A stretch of DNA of 64,000 nucleotides from Dipteronia dyeriana. Its lineage: Eukaryota; Streptophyta; Magnoliopsida; Sapindales; Sapindaceae. The translations under genes were made by a program, and so were the position numbers. The notes beneath the pieces were generated by a model, which saw only the letters and a list, made by a program, of their open reading frames with translations, made no database searches and was not told where the DNA came from. Of the stretch, positions 54,856 through 64,000 are shown one piece after another. The stretch lies in the NCBI GenBank assembly GCA_032871835.1, contig CM065302.1:2231094-2295093 (forward strand), read 5' to 3'. Position 1 is the stretch's first letter. Each line of letters starts with the position of its first letter.

Positions 54856-56454
54856 TGAAAAGTCCTCATTTGTTGATTGGCTTATTTCGTGAACAACCAC
54901 ATTGTTAGGGTTCATGTAAGGGTAGCTTAGGCCCTCAAGACCTCAGGAGGAGAAGCACCAAAGGTAAAATTCTTGTGCTTACTTACTTTGAAGAGATAGT
55001 TGCACACACTCACATATTCATGCATAACTCTTGATCTTATATGTTGAGTGTTTTCTTGTGTGCATTTTTGTTTAAATGACTCTTGTTGACCTATTTGCAT
55101 CTTGCTATGAAAGTTGTATGTCATGCTAGGCATTAAAATAGGATGCAATTTCATCACTCTTGAACTTATTGTTTTTATGCATTTGAGTGTTGAAAAAATA
55201 GGTCTTGCGCTGGTGGTGTGCTACTCGACCAGCACACCTCACCAGCACAACATTCACAATGGACTGTCACTAGTGTTGGCCCATGGGTTCCGCTGCTGCA
55301 TCTGCGCAAAGATGCAAAAAGTGGGTGTGCGCTGGTGGTGCGCTACTCAACTAGCGCGACCCCACCATCGCAAACATTCCAGTGGTTTTACGCTTGTGTT
55401 GCGCCACTGACGTGCGGTACTCGACCAGTGCCTATTGAAATTTTTAGGCAGTGCGCTAGTGGTGCGCTACTCGACTAGTGCACCTCACCAGAGCACAATG
55501 AAGAAGCTGAACATTTTTTCAAAAACGACATCACTTTGTTTGGATCTTATATATATATATATATCTCATTGTCTTAAGGTCGTGTAAGAGTTCAAAATAT
55601 CATATATTTTCCTTAGAACACATTTCAAAGGAAAAATACTTCCAAGAACTCATTTTTAATCACTCAAAGCATCCCTATGAGCATCAAAACTTCATCTTGC
55701 ATCATCTAAGTTAATCTAGAGTGCATCTATGGATAGGGTTGCTTCATCACATCTTGTTTGGTAAGCTTTTCACTATCTTCTTACAAGTTAAGTGTTTTTG
55801 CTTGCTAAACCATCTCTTTAATTAATTGTATTCTCTTAGAATATTTCTAGATACAAATTAGAGATTGTTGTGATGACATGATTGAGTGTTGTATTGTGAT
55901 AGCTTCATAGGATTGATTGATCTTTGTTTAGCTAAGCTATTTGAACATGTCATTTAGCACTTGATATCTAGGATTGCATTAATTGTCATTTCATTATCCT
56001 AGATAAGCATATAGGGTTTCCTAGCCTTGTTTGTTCATTGAATATCATCTTATATTCACTTAGGAAACTTTATCTCTTTAATTAGAAGTAAGACTTGTGT
56101 TGCTTCTGGGAGTAGGTAGCTTAAAGCACAAGCAAGATGAACTAGGTTCACTTATACTGGGATTAGGTAGTGGTGGTGGATTAAACTGGGATTAGGTTGT
56201 AATTCCTTGCCATTAGTGGATTCGAGCTTCTAGTGTGACGCACTCATCAGCCCGTGGTTTTTTCCATTTGGAGGGTTTCCACGTATATCTCAAGTGTTTT
56301 TATTATTTCCGCACTTATTACACTTGTGATATTATTGTGACTAATTAGGGGCATTTTCGTCAATTTGACTCTTAACAAAAATTGGGTAAAAAATTAATTA
56401 AAATCTATTCACCCCCCCTCTAGATTAGTATTACACACCATAATATTTGTTTCA
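54856..56454 (+). repeat. 3' LTR of Copia-2
   Basis: Starts TGAAAAGTCCTCATTTG and ends ATTTGTTTCA. Length 1599 bp. Confidence 0.9.
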
Positions 56455-57116
56455 TTCTTGAAGATCTCAAAGAAACATTCGGAGTGCTAGAAAGGTTGGG
56501 TATGAAGCTCAACCCAAAAAAGTGTGTCTTTGGAGTTCCTTCGGGGAGATTCCTTGGTTTCCAAGTTCACCAGAGGAGAATTGAATTTAACCCAGAGAAG
56601 TTAAAGGCATTGGATGAAATGAGGTCTCTAAGAACATTAAAGGAAATCCAAAGGCTAACATGGTGTTTGGCATATCTGAATCGATTCATAAATAAATCGA
56701 CTAATAAGTGTCTACCCTTTTTTAAGGCAATTAAGAAGGGTAAGAAGGTGGAATGGAACGATGAGTGCGAACAAACCTTTAGAAAGATTAAGGAATATCT
56801 ATGAAACACCGATTATATCCAAACCCCTTAAAGGAGAATTGTTTTACATGTACCTGTCAGTAACGTCTGTAGCAACAAGTTCAGTGCTGGTAAGATTAGA
56901 TGAGGGGGTACAAAAGCCAGTATATTACACAAGCAAAGCTTTGTTATCAGCTGAGACAAGGTATTCACCGGCTGAGCAAATGGCATTGGCCCTTGTGACT
57001 ACAGCAAGGAAGCTAAGGCTATATTTTCAGGCCCAACAGGATCGAGGTCTATACAGATTATCCATTGAAGCAAATTCTATCGAAGTCTTAAGTGTCTGGG
57101 AGACTGACTAAATAGG
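56455..57116 (+). pseudogene. Gypsy B RT C-terminus and RT-linked RNase H
   Basis: It resumes the interrupted RT: LEDLKETFGVLERLGMKLNP, KKCVFGVPSGRFLGFQVHQR and INKSTNKCLPFFKAIKKGKK, stop at 56802, then RNase H in another frame: LYMYLSVTSVATSSVL-like (FYMYLSVTSVATSSVLVRLD), KPVYYTSKALLSAETRYSPA and EQMALALVTTARKLRLYFQA. Confidence 0.85.
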
Positions 57117-57154
57117 TTATAGAGTTGAGTGAGTTTTAGATAGCATATCTACCA

Positions 57155-57720
57155 AGGGCCGTAATGAAGGGACATGTAGTGGCTGACATGATCACAAAGT
57201 TCACCGAACCAAACAGCGAGGTGATCAGGATGCTGAAGGAGAATGATGAGTTCATATGGAAACAATCCGTAGATGGTTTGTCAAACACGCACGACAGCGG
57301 GGTCGTGATAGTCATATCGACTCTAGAGGGTGATCAGGTAGAATGTGCCCTACGGTTTGACTTCAAAGCCACTAACAACATGACCGAGTATAAGGCACTT
57401 TTGGCAAGACTCAGAGTTTGTCAGCTTTAGGGGCGGATGAGCTAGAAATATTCAGTGGCTCGCAATTGATGGTAAACCAAATTTTGGATGAGTATCAAGT
57501 CAAGGACAACAACATGGACACATATTTGGGGGTAGCCAAGACGTTGTTAGGAAGGTTCAAGATGTATAAGATCACCCAGATCCCGAGGGAGAAGAATGAG
57601 AAGGCAAACTCTTTATCAAATTTGGTGTCAGCCACTATCGGTTTACAGTCAAAGACCATCCCAATTGCTCATCTTAAAAGGCCAAACATCAAAAACCAAG
57701 AAGAAACATTAGAGATATGA
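57155..57720 (+). pseudogene. Gypsy B second RNase H (archaeal-type domain)
   Basis: MKGHVVADMITKFTEPNSEV leads into WKQSVDGLSNTHDSGVVIVI, CALRFDFKATNNMTEYKALL and, after a TAG at 57428, GADELEIFSGSQLMVNQILD and VAKTLLGRFKMYKITQIPRE. DG, E and D of the RNase H core are visible. A second RNase H after the RT-linked one is a Tat-lineage mark. Confidence 0.85.
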
Positions 57721-57929
57721 GCGATTGAAGGAGAGCAGACCACTAGGATGACCCCGATCAAGGAATACCTGGAGGATGGAATACCTGGAGGATGGAACAC
57801 TGCCAACTGAAGTAACTGAAGCAAAACATCTAAGGTATAGAGCCACCAGGTACTCAAAGGTCGGGGAGATTTATATAGGAGAGGATTCTTGAAAGACTTG
57901 TAGAGATGTGACTGCCTAGTAGAAGGCAG

Positions 57930-58738
57930 GAGGATATTAGAAAGTATCCATGGAGGAGTATGTGGGAACCACTTTGGAGGTAAAAGTCAAGCACAAAAAC
58001 TCTCAGACAATACTTCTACTAGCCGACCCTATTACAAGACATTCAAGCAGTTGCATATCAATGTGGCGGTTGCCAGAGGATAGCTAATGACATAAAGAGG
58101 CCCCCCGAGCAGTTGAAGAGCTTGTCATTACCTTGGTCATTCACCATGTGGGGGCTAGATTTAATCGGCTCGATGCCAGCTGCAACCAAAGGTGGGGAAA
58201 AGCATGCCATTGTGGCCGTAGATTACTTTACCAAATGGGTAAAGGCAGAGTGTTGGTGCATATAACCAAGGCCAATACGACGAGTTTCGTCAAGAAGAAT
58301 ATCATCTACCGGCTTGAAATCCTAGACATGATAATCATGAATAACGGAACTCAATTCGACAGTGACAATTTTAGAAACATGCGTCAGGATTTTGGCATAA
58401 AAGATTATTATGCCACACCAGCTCACCCTCAGACCAATAGCTAGACAGAAGCATTAAACAAGATAATCATGCACACCTTGAAGGCAAAGCTAGATGCTAG
58501 AAAAGGGAACTGAGAAGACAAGCTGTATGAAGTTCTATGGGTATACCGAACCACAAAAACCCCTTACTCACTAGCATTCGGAACAGAGACAATGATCCCG
58601 GTTGAAGTAATTCATAACTCACCAACGGTGCATCTCTTCTATCCCGAGTCAAACGTTGATATGCTGGAATAAAACTTAGACGAGTTGAAAGAAAAAAGAG
58701 ATATGTCGAGGGTAAGAACCGCGGCCTATCAACAAAAG
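57930..58738 (+). pseudogene. Gypsy B integrase
   Basis: Zinc-binding region HGGVCGNHFGGKSQAQKL (about 57948) followed, after frameshifts, by CQRIANDIKRPPEQLKS-type sequence. The core has MWGLDLIGSMPAATKGGEKH and AIVAVDYFTKWVKAE (58150-58250), then NGTQFDS and QDFGIKDYYATPAHPQTNS (58335-58440). Further on come KLYEVLWVYRTTKTPYSLAF and VIHNSPTVHLFYPESNVDML, ending ELKEKRDMSRVRTAAYQQKV at 58738. The usual C-terminal tail is missing. Confidence 0.85.
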
Positions 58739-59825
58739 GTCCCTCAGTTTTTCTTGGTTGTTTTTATTTCTTTAGAGATAGATTTGCTGATCGTTTTATG
58801 TTTCCTTTTAGCATTTAATAAAAGCCCATTTGAGGGAACAGTTTCAGAAATCAAGAATAGTGTTCTAAAACTTTAATTTCTTATATAAAAACAATCTAAA
58901 GGCACATAGAAATTGCTCTTCATCGGTTGGGGGTGACCAAGAGGCCCAGTGAGGGGGCAAAAAACATGTCATAAAAGCAGTGTACACTCACCGAGACTAA
59001 CTGGGTGCAATAAAGCACTGTTAGGGCACCTTTATGTCATAAGCACTTGATGGGATGTGCCAAGAGTTGAACAAGGGATAAGTATTTTTACTTAAAAACA
59101 GGTGCAATTAAAGCACCTGGTAAGTCAGTAAATAACAAGATGCCCCGTTGCAACGAATCTTGATCAACAGACTATTGTGAGACATACCAATACCTAGTTG
59201 ATAGATAAAAGACAAGAGTCTATAAATTAGATACCATGTAAATGAGTTATAAAAGAACACTTCTTGACATAAAAGCAGCGAGATGATAAACCCTGTCATA
59301 AGAAGTTACTTGACCAAAGTCAGAATAATATACTCAATATTGCTTGGGTTAATAAACCGTTCTAGTCAAATTAAAGAAATCGGGTTAGCAATAATGCATT
59401 CAAGCCAAGCGCAACTAAAAGCAAACAGCTAGCTGACTGAGAAATGGTCGTGACCAATCATGCCAGCATGGTCACAGCTGAGTCAATTAGCTCGACATAA
59501 GCTAATACACATAATCCGAGCTAACTCGTGGCAGTAACCAATGGTGATTTGTGCCATGTGAGAGGATGTGATCACAACCGAAATAATTAACTTAGGTGTG
59601 GCTCGACATGCATAGTTCAAGTTAATAAGCGGTCACAACCATTCATAAGTCATTCCGTTTTTAGAGGACTATTGTTGCCGACTGCCCTGAATAATCACCA
59701 TTATGCATTGGAACAATCAATTCACATCAAGTCACTAGTTTATGCAAAAAGAATAAGTTCATTTTTATTTATAAAATGGGACGATTACAAGGCAGCGACT
59801 AGATAGATAACAAATAAATAGACTC
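58739..59825 (+). other. Gypsy B 3' non-coding region
   Basis: There is no coding stretch. Words such as GGGGGTGACC and AGTGAGGGGGCAAAAAACAT occur, but no LTR start was found. Confidence 0.5.
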
Positions 59826-60838
59826 TCAAGCATCTGGGGCGCTATAAGGACCTCTGGAACCAGAACTGCCAGGAGGATGATCACCATCATAGTCTTGGCT
59901 CATGTCTTCAAAATTTGGCTAAGTGATATGATCCTCAGGCTCGTCGGCCATGAAGGAAGAATAGTCTGTACCCAGTAAGGGACTAGTATCAGACCCCTTG
60001 GTTAAGGCATCGCTCTCTTCGCTGGCATGGAAAACCACTGGAGAAGACTTTGAAGGAAGATTCTTGTGTATAGGATAAGGATCTTTCCTGAGGGACCTGT
60101 AGTAGGCCCTCTATCAAATCCTCTAATTCATTATGGCTTCTGGAGACTCATCCTTGTGTTTCTTGATGGTTCTATCCCATTTACTGCGAGCTACCTTTGA
60201 GGACCTCTTCTTGCCCTCAAAGAAAGCATGAGCGATAGTCAGCCACCTCTCGAACTCCCTCAGCATGATGGCATCAAAAGTTGGGGATCTTTTGTAGCGG
60301 TCCACATTTTAGACTTCAAGGGCCGACCTAACTTCTTGAGAAAGCACTTTCATACTAACTAGATGCTGCTCCAAGTCTTTGGCTAGGTGTTCATAGTGGA
60401 TCCGAGCCTTCTCAGATGCCTCAAACATTTCAAGCATGATCTGCTGGGCATAGGTAAGGGTGTCTTGGGTAAGCCAGGTCTCCCCTTGAGATTCCTTCAC
60501 TGTCGTCTTAGCCAGGATGGCCCTCGACTCAAGTTGAGCACTCTGCAACTCTGCTTTGGTGACCCTCTCCTCTAACCCAACATTTCTCGTGATAAGCAAC
60601 CTAAGGGTTTCCTCGGCTGTAGAAGACTTACCCTGGACATTGGATATAGTCTTTCTCATAGCAATCTCAATCACAGCATGGGCCTACAGTTACTCCCTGT
60701 ATTGGTTAACTTTGGAAGCGCTGGCAAAAGAAAACTTGAGGGAATCATCTTTTTCAATAAGAGCCTTCTTCAAATAAGAAATCTCAGTATCCTGTCTACT
60801 TTGATTAGACAAGGCTCGAGTAAGCTCCTTCACTGCCT
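59826..60838 (-). pseudogene. antisense coiled-coil ORF of Gypsy B (aORF)
   Basis: Read leftward one frame spans about 337 codons, from near 60838 to the stop at 59826-59828, broken by in-frame stops at about 60306, 60687-60695 and 59923. The N-terminal two thirds are heptad-rich (ELTRALSNQSRQDTEISYLK, TAEETLRLLITRNVGLEERV, EQHLVSMKVLSQEVRSALEV), then a basic part (FFEGKKRSSKVARSKWDRTI) and an acidic, Ser/Pro-rich tail (DEPEDHIT, YDGDHPPGSSGSRG). Antisense extra ORFs between integrase and the 3' LTR have been described for Tat-lineage elements. Function is unknown. Confidence 0.7.
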
Positions 60839-61004
60839 AAAAAATAAAGAAAAGGCAAGAGTTAGAGAAACTGGAAAGTATGCGAGCAGAAGATAAGGAA
60901 GAAAGAACTAAAAAAAACTCCATTATTGAAAATCATACGGATCTGATTAGAAGTACTAACAGCCCTGGCCCCCCCATATTAACCATCACCAATGTATCTC
61001 TCAC

Positions 61005-63299
61005 TGTTGAGATTATGCTCGATAGCAAGAGTATAATAATGCATTTGACAATATTTTCATATTAATAAAGTGATTTCGAGTTTAACAAATCTTATAGCAT
61101 TTATAGTTCTATATTATAATTGTCAAAAGTAAATAATCATAAGGTCAAAAGACAATGAGAAAAAAAGAATTCTTCATACATCTAGATATGTATAAGGTAG
61201 ACACAATTCTTTAGTCATTCTTGAATATTATTCACAACTTAAGATAAAGGTTGGGTACCTTTATCTTGTTAAAGTTGTAGGTTCTTTTGCTAGCATTTGA
61301 GTGGGATCAAATGTGTTATGATGAGTCTAAAATCATCAAAGTGTGGTGTCTTTGGGCAAAAGAATCTAGTGCACTGGGTGCATTGAATTGGATCACAATG
61401 AAATAGTTTATCTAGAACCGTCAATGGATAAAAGTTTTCATTTGAAGACAATCGGAGAGTCTATCTCAATCCTGAGATAAATGATGGACTTATGGTTGCA
61501 AGTGTTATCATTTGAGCTATCAATGAGTACGATTATATAGCATAGTCTATCCTCGATAGTTTGGTGGTATTCATTTGTTAATCGATAGAGGACTTCATTT
61601 ATAGATATGGACATCGTGGCTCCATTTATTAAATGAGAGTAGAATATCATCATATAGATGTTTTGAGGTATTGGATATTAAATCTTAACGTTAAGTTTTC
61701 ATTAGTGCCTATTGAAACATGGCTTCTGGACAAGTCAAAATATCCAAGCTTAAAATGTGATCATATGAGTAAATATGATAACTTTGAGAGCTATAGGCGG
61801 TTTATGAGCTCTTGGCGATTACTGATATTCTTCATGAGGAGACACTTTCTCCAATAAGGTTGTCTAGGGTATGAATGAGGAATATTAACTTATTCTATCT
61901 TTATTTAAGAGTTCAATTTTAGTTTTTTAGCGGAATGAACTATAATTAATAGAACGGACCTAAGTGAATCATTTGTTGATTATGATTGGGTTGTGTCTAT
62001 TGGAGCTTAAATTTAGATAGCCCGCCAAGATCCTCAATCCACACGAACTTGCATAGATCACTTGATATATTCTACCGGACCAATTTAGGGGTCCATCTAG
62101 AATTATATTAAGGCATGAGAACTTGTTTCTTTTTGTAAGAATATGTCTAGTTCACATGTGGACTTTTTATTAAGGTCCAATGGATTTAATAAATTAAGAA
62201 AAATAATATATATACCTATATATTGTTATAAGCGGCAAGGCTAATGTATAGAAGCCTAAATATTTTTTTTATTGTATTATTTAATTAAATGGAAATTAAT
62301 TAATTTGTTGATTAATTAATTTGTTGCTTAATTAATTATTTAATTAAAATTCAAAATCTTTTTCCTAGTAAGAGATGGTCTCCTAAAATGATACTATTGT
62401 TGGTATAATTAATATTAAAGGCTATATTTGATAAGTAGATAAATAAAAGGAATTATTTATCTAATCAAATTAGGAAGTCTTTAATACGGTTATAAATACA
62501 CTATTGAGTTGGATTAGGAGTCTTGGTGTAGAAAAGAATTCTTTTTGGAAAAGGATTATTGGTCACCAAGTAAATCTATCTAAAGATAGAATTCTTCTTT
62601 GAAAAGGATTCTTAATCACCAAGTAAATCCACCTAAGGAAAGGATTCTTAACAACCAAGTAAAACCTTCTTAGGAAAGGATTTGAAATCCTAATAAATTT
62701 CCAAGATGAATTTCGGCCAGCCCTGTATATATATGAAGGAAATTTTGGCCAGCCATAGAGTTTTTTCAAGAGAAGAATTCAGCCAGCCCTAGTTCTTTTT
62801 AGAGAGAGAATTCGGCCACCATAAGAATTTTGGGAGAAAAACTTGTTTTTGTTCTGGATAAAATTTGATCAACTCTAAGAAATAGTGTAAGTTTCGACAA
62901 AGAAGAAAATGAAGAAAGAACGTTTAGTTTTCGATAGTACACTAGTAGCCTTTACATTAAAAGGTTTTATGTACAACATTGAATCAAGGTTCACGCGAGT
63001 TTCAATCAAATTGATTGATAATTCACAAGTGACCTAACGTTCTTTGTTTTCTTCTTAGAGGATTATTGTGACTAACAAAGAGAAAGATTTTGTTTGTTTC
63101 CATCCTTAGGTATACAATTTAAAGAAAGGAAGCTCACACTCCTAAGTGATTCACGTTCGTGATTGGATTGGAAGATCTTACAGATTCAATTTGGCGCTTG
63201 TTCAATCGTCATGAAAATTTTTATTTATACCGAAACCCTAATTTTTATTTTTTTATTTTTTTATTTTCATGCTTCCGTTGCACGGGGTTTTACTCTACA
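61005..63299 (+). repeat. long LTR (~2.3 kb) of a further element
   Basis: Starts TGTTGAGATTATGCTCG and ends GTTTTACTCTACA, followed by a primer-binding site. Contains a triple repeat (GGATTCTTAATCACCAAGTA-type, 62545-62685) and repeated GGCCAGCC words (62710-62820). The 3' copy lies outside the window, so the left boundary is inferred. Confidence 0.55.
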
Positions 63300-63301
63300 A
63301 T

Positions 63302-63317
63302 TGGTAACAAAGCCAGG
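63302..63317 (+). promoter_or_regulatory. primer-binding site of the rightmost element
   Basis: TGGTAACAAAGCCAGG, an initiator-Met-like site, directly follows the inferred LTR end. Confidence 0.6.
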
Positions 63318-63436
63318 TTGTACCCTTGATTAATTGATGTATGTGTATGTGAATCTTTTTTTTTTATTGTATATATGCATGTTTTAGAAAGAGATGGTAC
63401 TCTAGGTATTCGTATATATATTTACATTGAAATGCA

Positions 63437-63438
<2 letters not shown>

Positions 63439-63492
<54 letters not shown>
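63439..63492. repeat. (TA)n microsatellite
   Basis: About 26 uninterrupted TA units. Confidence 0.98.
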
Positions 63493-63495
<3 letters not shown>

Positions 63496-64000
63496 GTGGA
63501 TTGTTATTGCTCAATTTTGGTCATAGAGTTTCAATGTATTTTTATTTTGGGATTGTAACAAGAAGGGTGGTCTATCATCGTCATAATTTCCTTCTTGGTA
63601 GTTGCTAAGTTTTTTTTTTTTATTATTTTGTTGTTGTAATAAAAAAAAACTGACTATGTTGTAATAAAAAAAACTGTATTATTTTTTTTATTTATAATTC
63701 TACTGTAATACATTCAAGTATCGAAGACTTGAAGGTTTGAAGAATTGGGAGGAACCGGAACAAGTTTGGGACCATGCGAGCCATAGCAACAAACGTGCGT
63801 GCGAAGAGCACGCGGCGACGTTTATTGTGGCATGGGCTGCGCATGACAGTCCTATGGAAGCCATGGAATACGCATGACAACCCTTTATGAGGTTGTGGCA
63901 TGTGCACGCCCATGGGAAGGGGCCAAGGGTCCGCACGCCCATGGGAGGCAGCCGAGGGAGTCCAAACGACGAAGGTCGCATGAAGACTTATTCGTCAAGA
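63493..64000 (+). other. internal region of the rightmost element, GC-rich end
   Basis: After 63740 the sequence turns GC-rich, with repeated GCATGA, CGCACGCCCATGGGA and GGAAGCCATGG words. No gag or pol domain is recognisable up to the window end, so the element may be a large non-autonomous (LARD-type) retrotransposon. Confidence 0.4.

Larger units (their letters stand above)
46692..56454 (+). mobile_element. Copia-2, complete LTR element, SIRE-like
   Basis: Long LTRs (46692-48301 and 54856-56454) bound gag, protease, integrase, RT and RNase H. The gag has a long coiled-coil C-terminal half, as in SIRE-lineage elements. I see no envelope-like ORF between RNase H and the 3' LTR. It is inserted in the Gypsy B RT. 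The immediate 5-bp flanks (ATCCC, TTCTT) do not match, although the gypsy frame joins across it. Nonsense codons, a D-to-N change in integrase and two frameshifts make it inactive. Confidence 0.9.
41944..61004 (+). mobile_element. Gypsy B, Tat-lineage Ty3/gypsy element, interrupted
   Basis: 5' LTR, gag, protease, RT, RNase H, a second (archaeal-type) RNase H and integrase lie in the order of Ty3/gypsy. The second RNase H and an antisense ORF after integrase are traits reported for the Tat lineage. It sits in Copia-3 and is itself split by a hAT element (45389-45995) and Copia-2 (46692-56454). The coding parts have many stops and frameshifts. No 3' LTR is seen before another LTR begins at 61005, so the 3' end is lost or displaced. 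Confidence 0.85.

Noticed and set aside
46687..56459. 5-bp target duplication of Copia-2
   Set aside because: The flanks ATCCC and TTCTT agree at only two positions. Insertion is supported by the interrupted gypsy frame instead.
61005..63299. 3' LTR of Gypsy B
   Set aside because: It shares no start, end or internal words with the Gypsy B 5' LTR at 41944-42726 and has a different primer-binding site after it.

Overview
The window is nuclear DNA of a flowering plant, probably a eudicot. This rests on spliced plant-type gene remnants (PP2C phosphatase, kinesin-14, B3 domain), plant transposon lineages and a decayed plastid 23S rRNA insert. It looks like repeat-dense, gene-poor chromatin. Almost every base that can be explained belongs to a transposon or a pseudogene. 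I found no intact cellular gene.

Left third (1-16,400). A family of Mutator-like elements (MULEs) dominates. The main copy (7109-16023, 9-bp target duplication ATACATGGA) carries a decayed mudrA transposase on the plus strand and, head to head with it at the 3' ends, a decayed Ulp1-type cysteine protease gene with a DUF1985-like N-terminus on the minus strand. This is the Kaonashi/KUL type. Just inside each terminus lies a long array of short units built on GCTCGATCC. A 0.9-kb derivative (862-1753) has the same two terminus types in swapped order. Elements at about 4370-5570, 5580-6350 and 31269-31985 repeat the plan: related terminus plus an array with a CTCG or GAGCC core. Foldback and SINE-like repeats fill the rest.

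Middle (16,400-39,100). A B3-domain gene with one nonsense codon (16778-17215) is followed by a young Copia element (19309-24744, 334-bp LTRs, TSD ACCTA). Its single gag-pol frame is broken only by in-frame stops. A paralogous segment at about 30,550-30,800 preserves the empty site. Next is a minus-strand PP2C pseudogene (25061-28560), carrying a plastid 23S fragment, an in-frame 141-bp duplication and a foldback element in intron 1. Then come a near-perfect 35-bp hairpin (29012-29103), a MITE, a SINE, a Ty3/gypsy LTR-gag remnant (32116-33290) and a minus-strand kinesin-14 pseudogene (34475-39098).

Right third (39,100-64,000). This is a retrotransposon nest. A minus-strand Copia fragment (39120-41943) is cut by a Tat-lineage Ty3/gypsy element (from 41944). 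That element is interrupted by a 607-bp G-rich hAT-type element (45389-45995, TSD GTTGCAGT) and by a complete Copia element (46692-56454) related to the first fragment. The gypsy element resumes with RNase H, a second RNase H and integrase remnants, then an antisense coiled-coil ORF. At 61005 a roughly 2.3-kb LTR of another element starts, and its body runs out of the window.

The coding parts do not form a cellular pathway. They are separate mobile-element cassettes (gag/protease/integrase/RT/RNase H; transposase/Ulp1). Most of their nonsense codons fit C-to-T or G-to-A change, as expected of methylated, silenced DNA.
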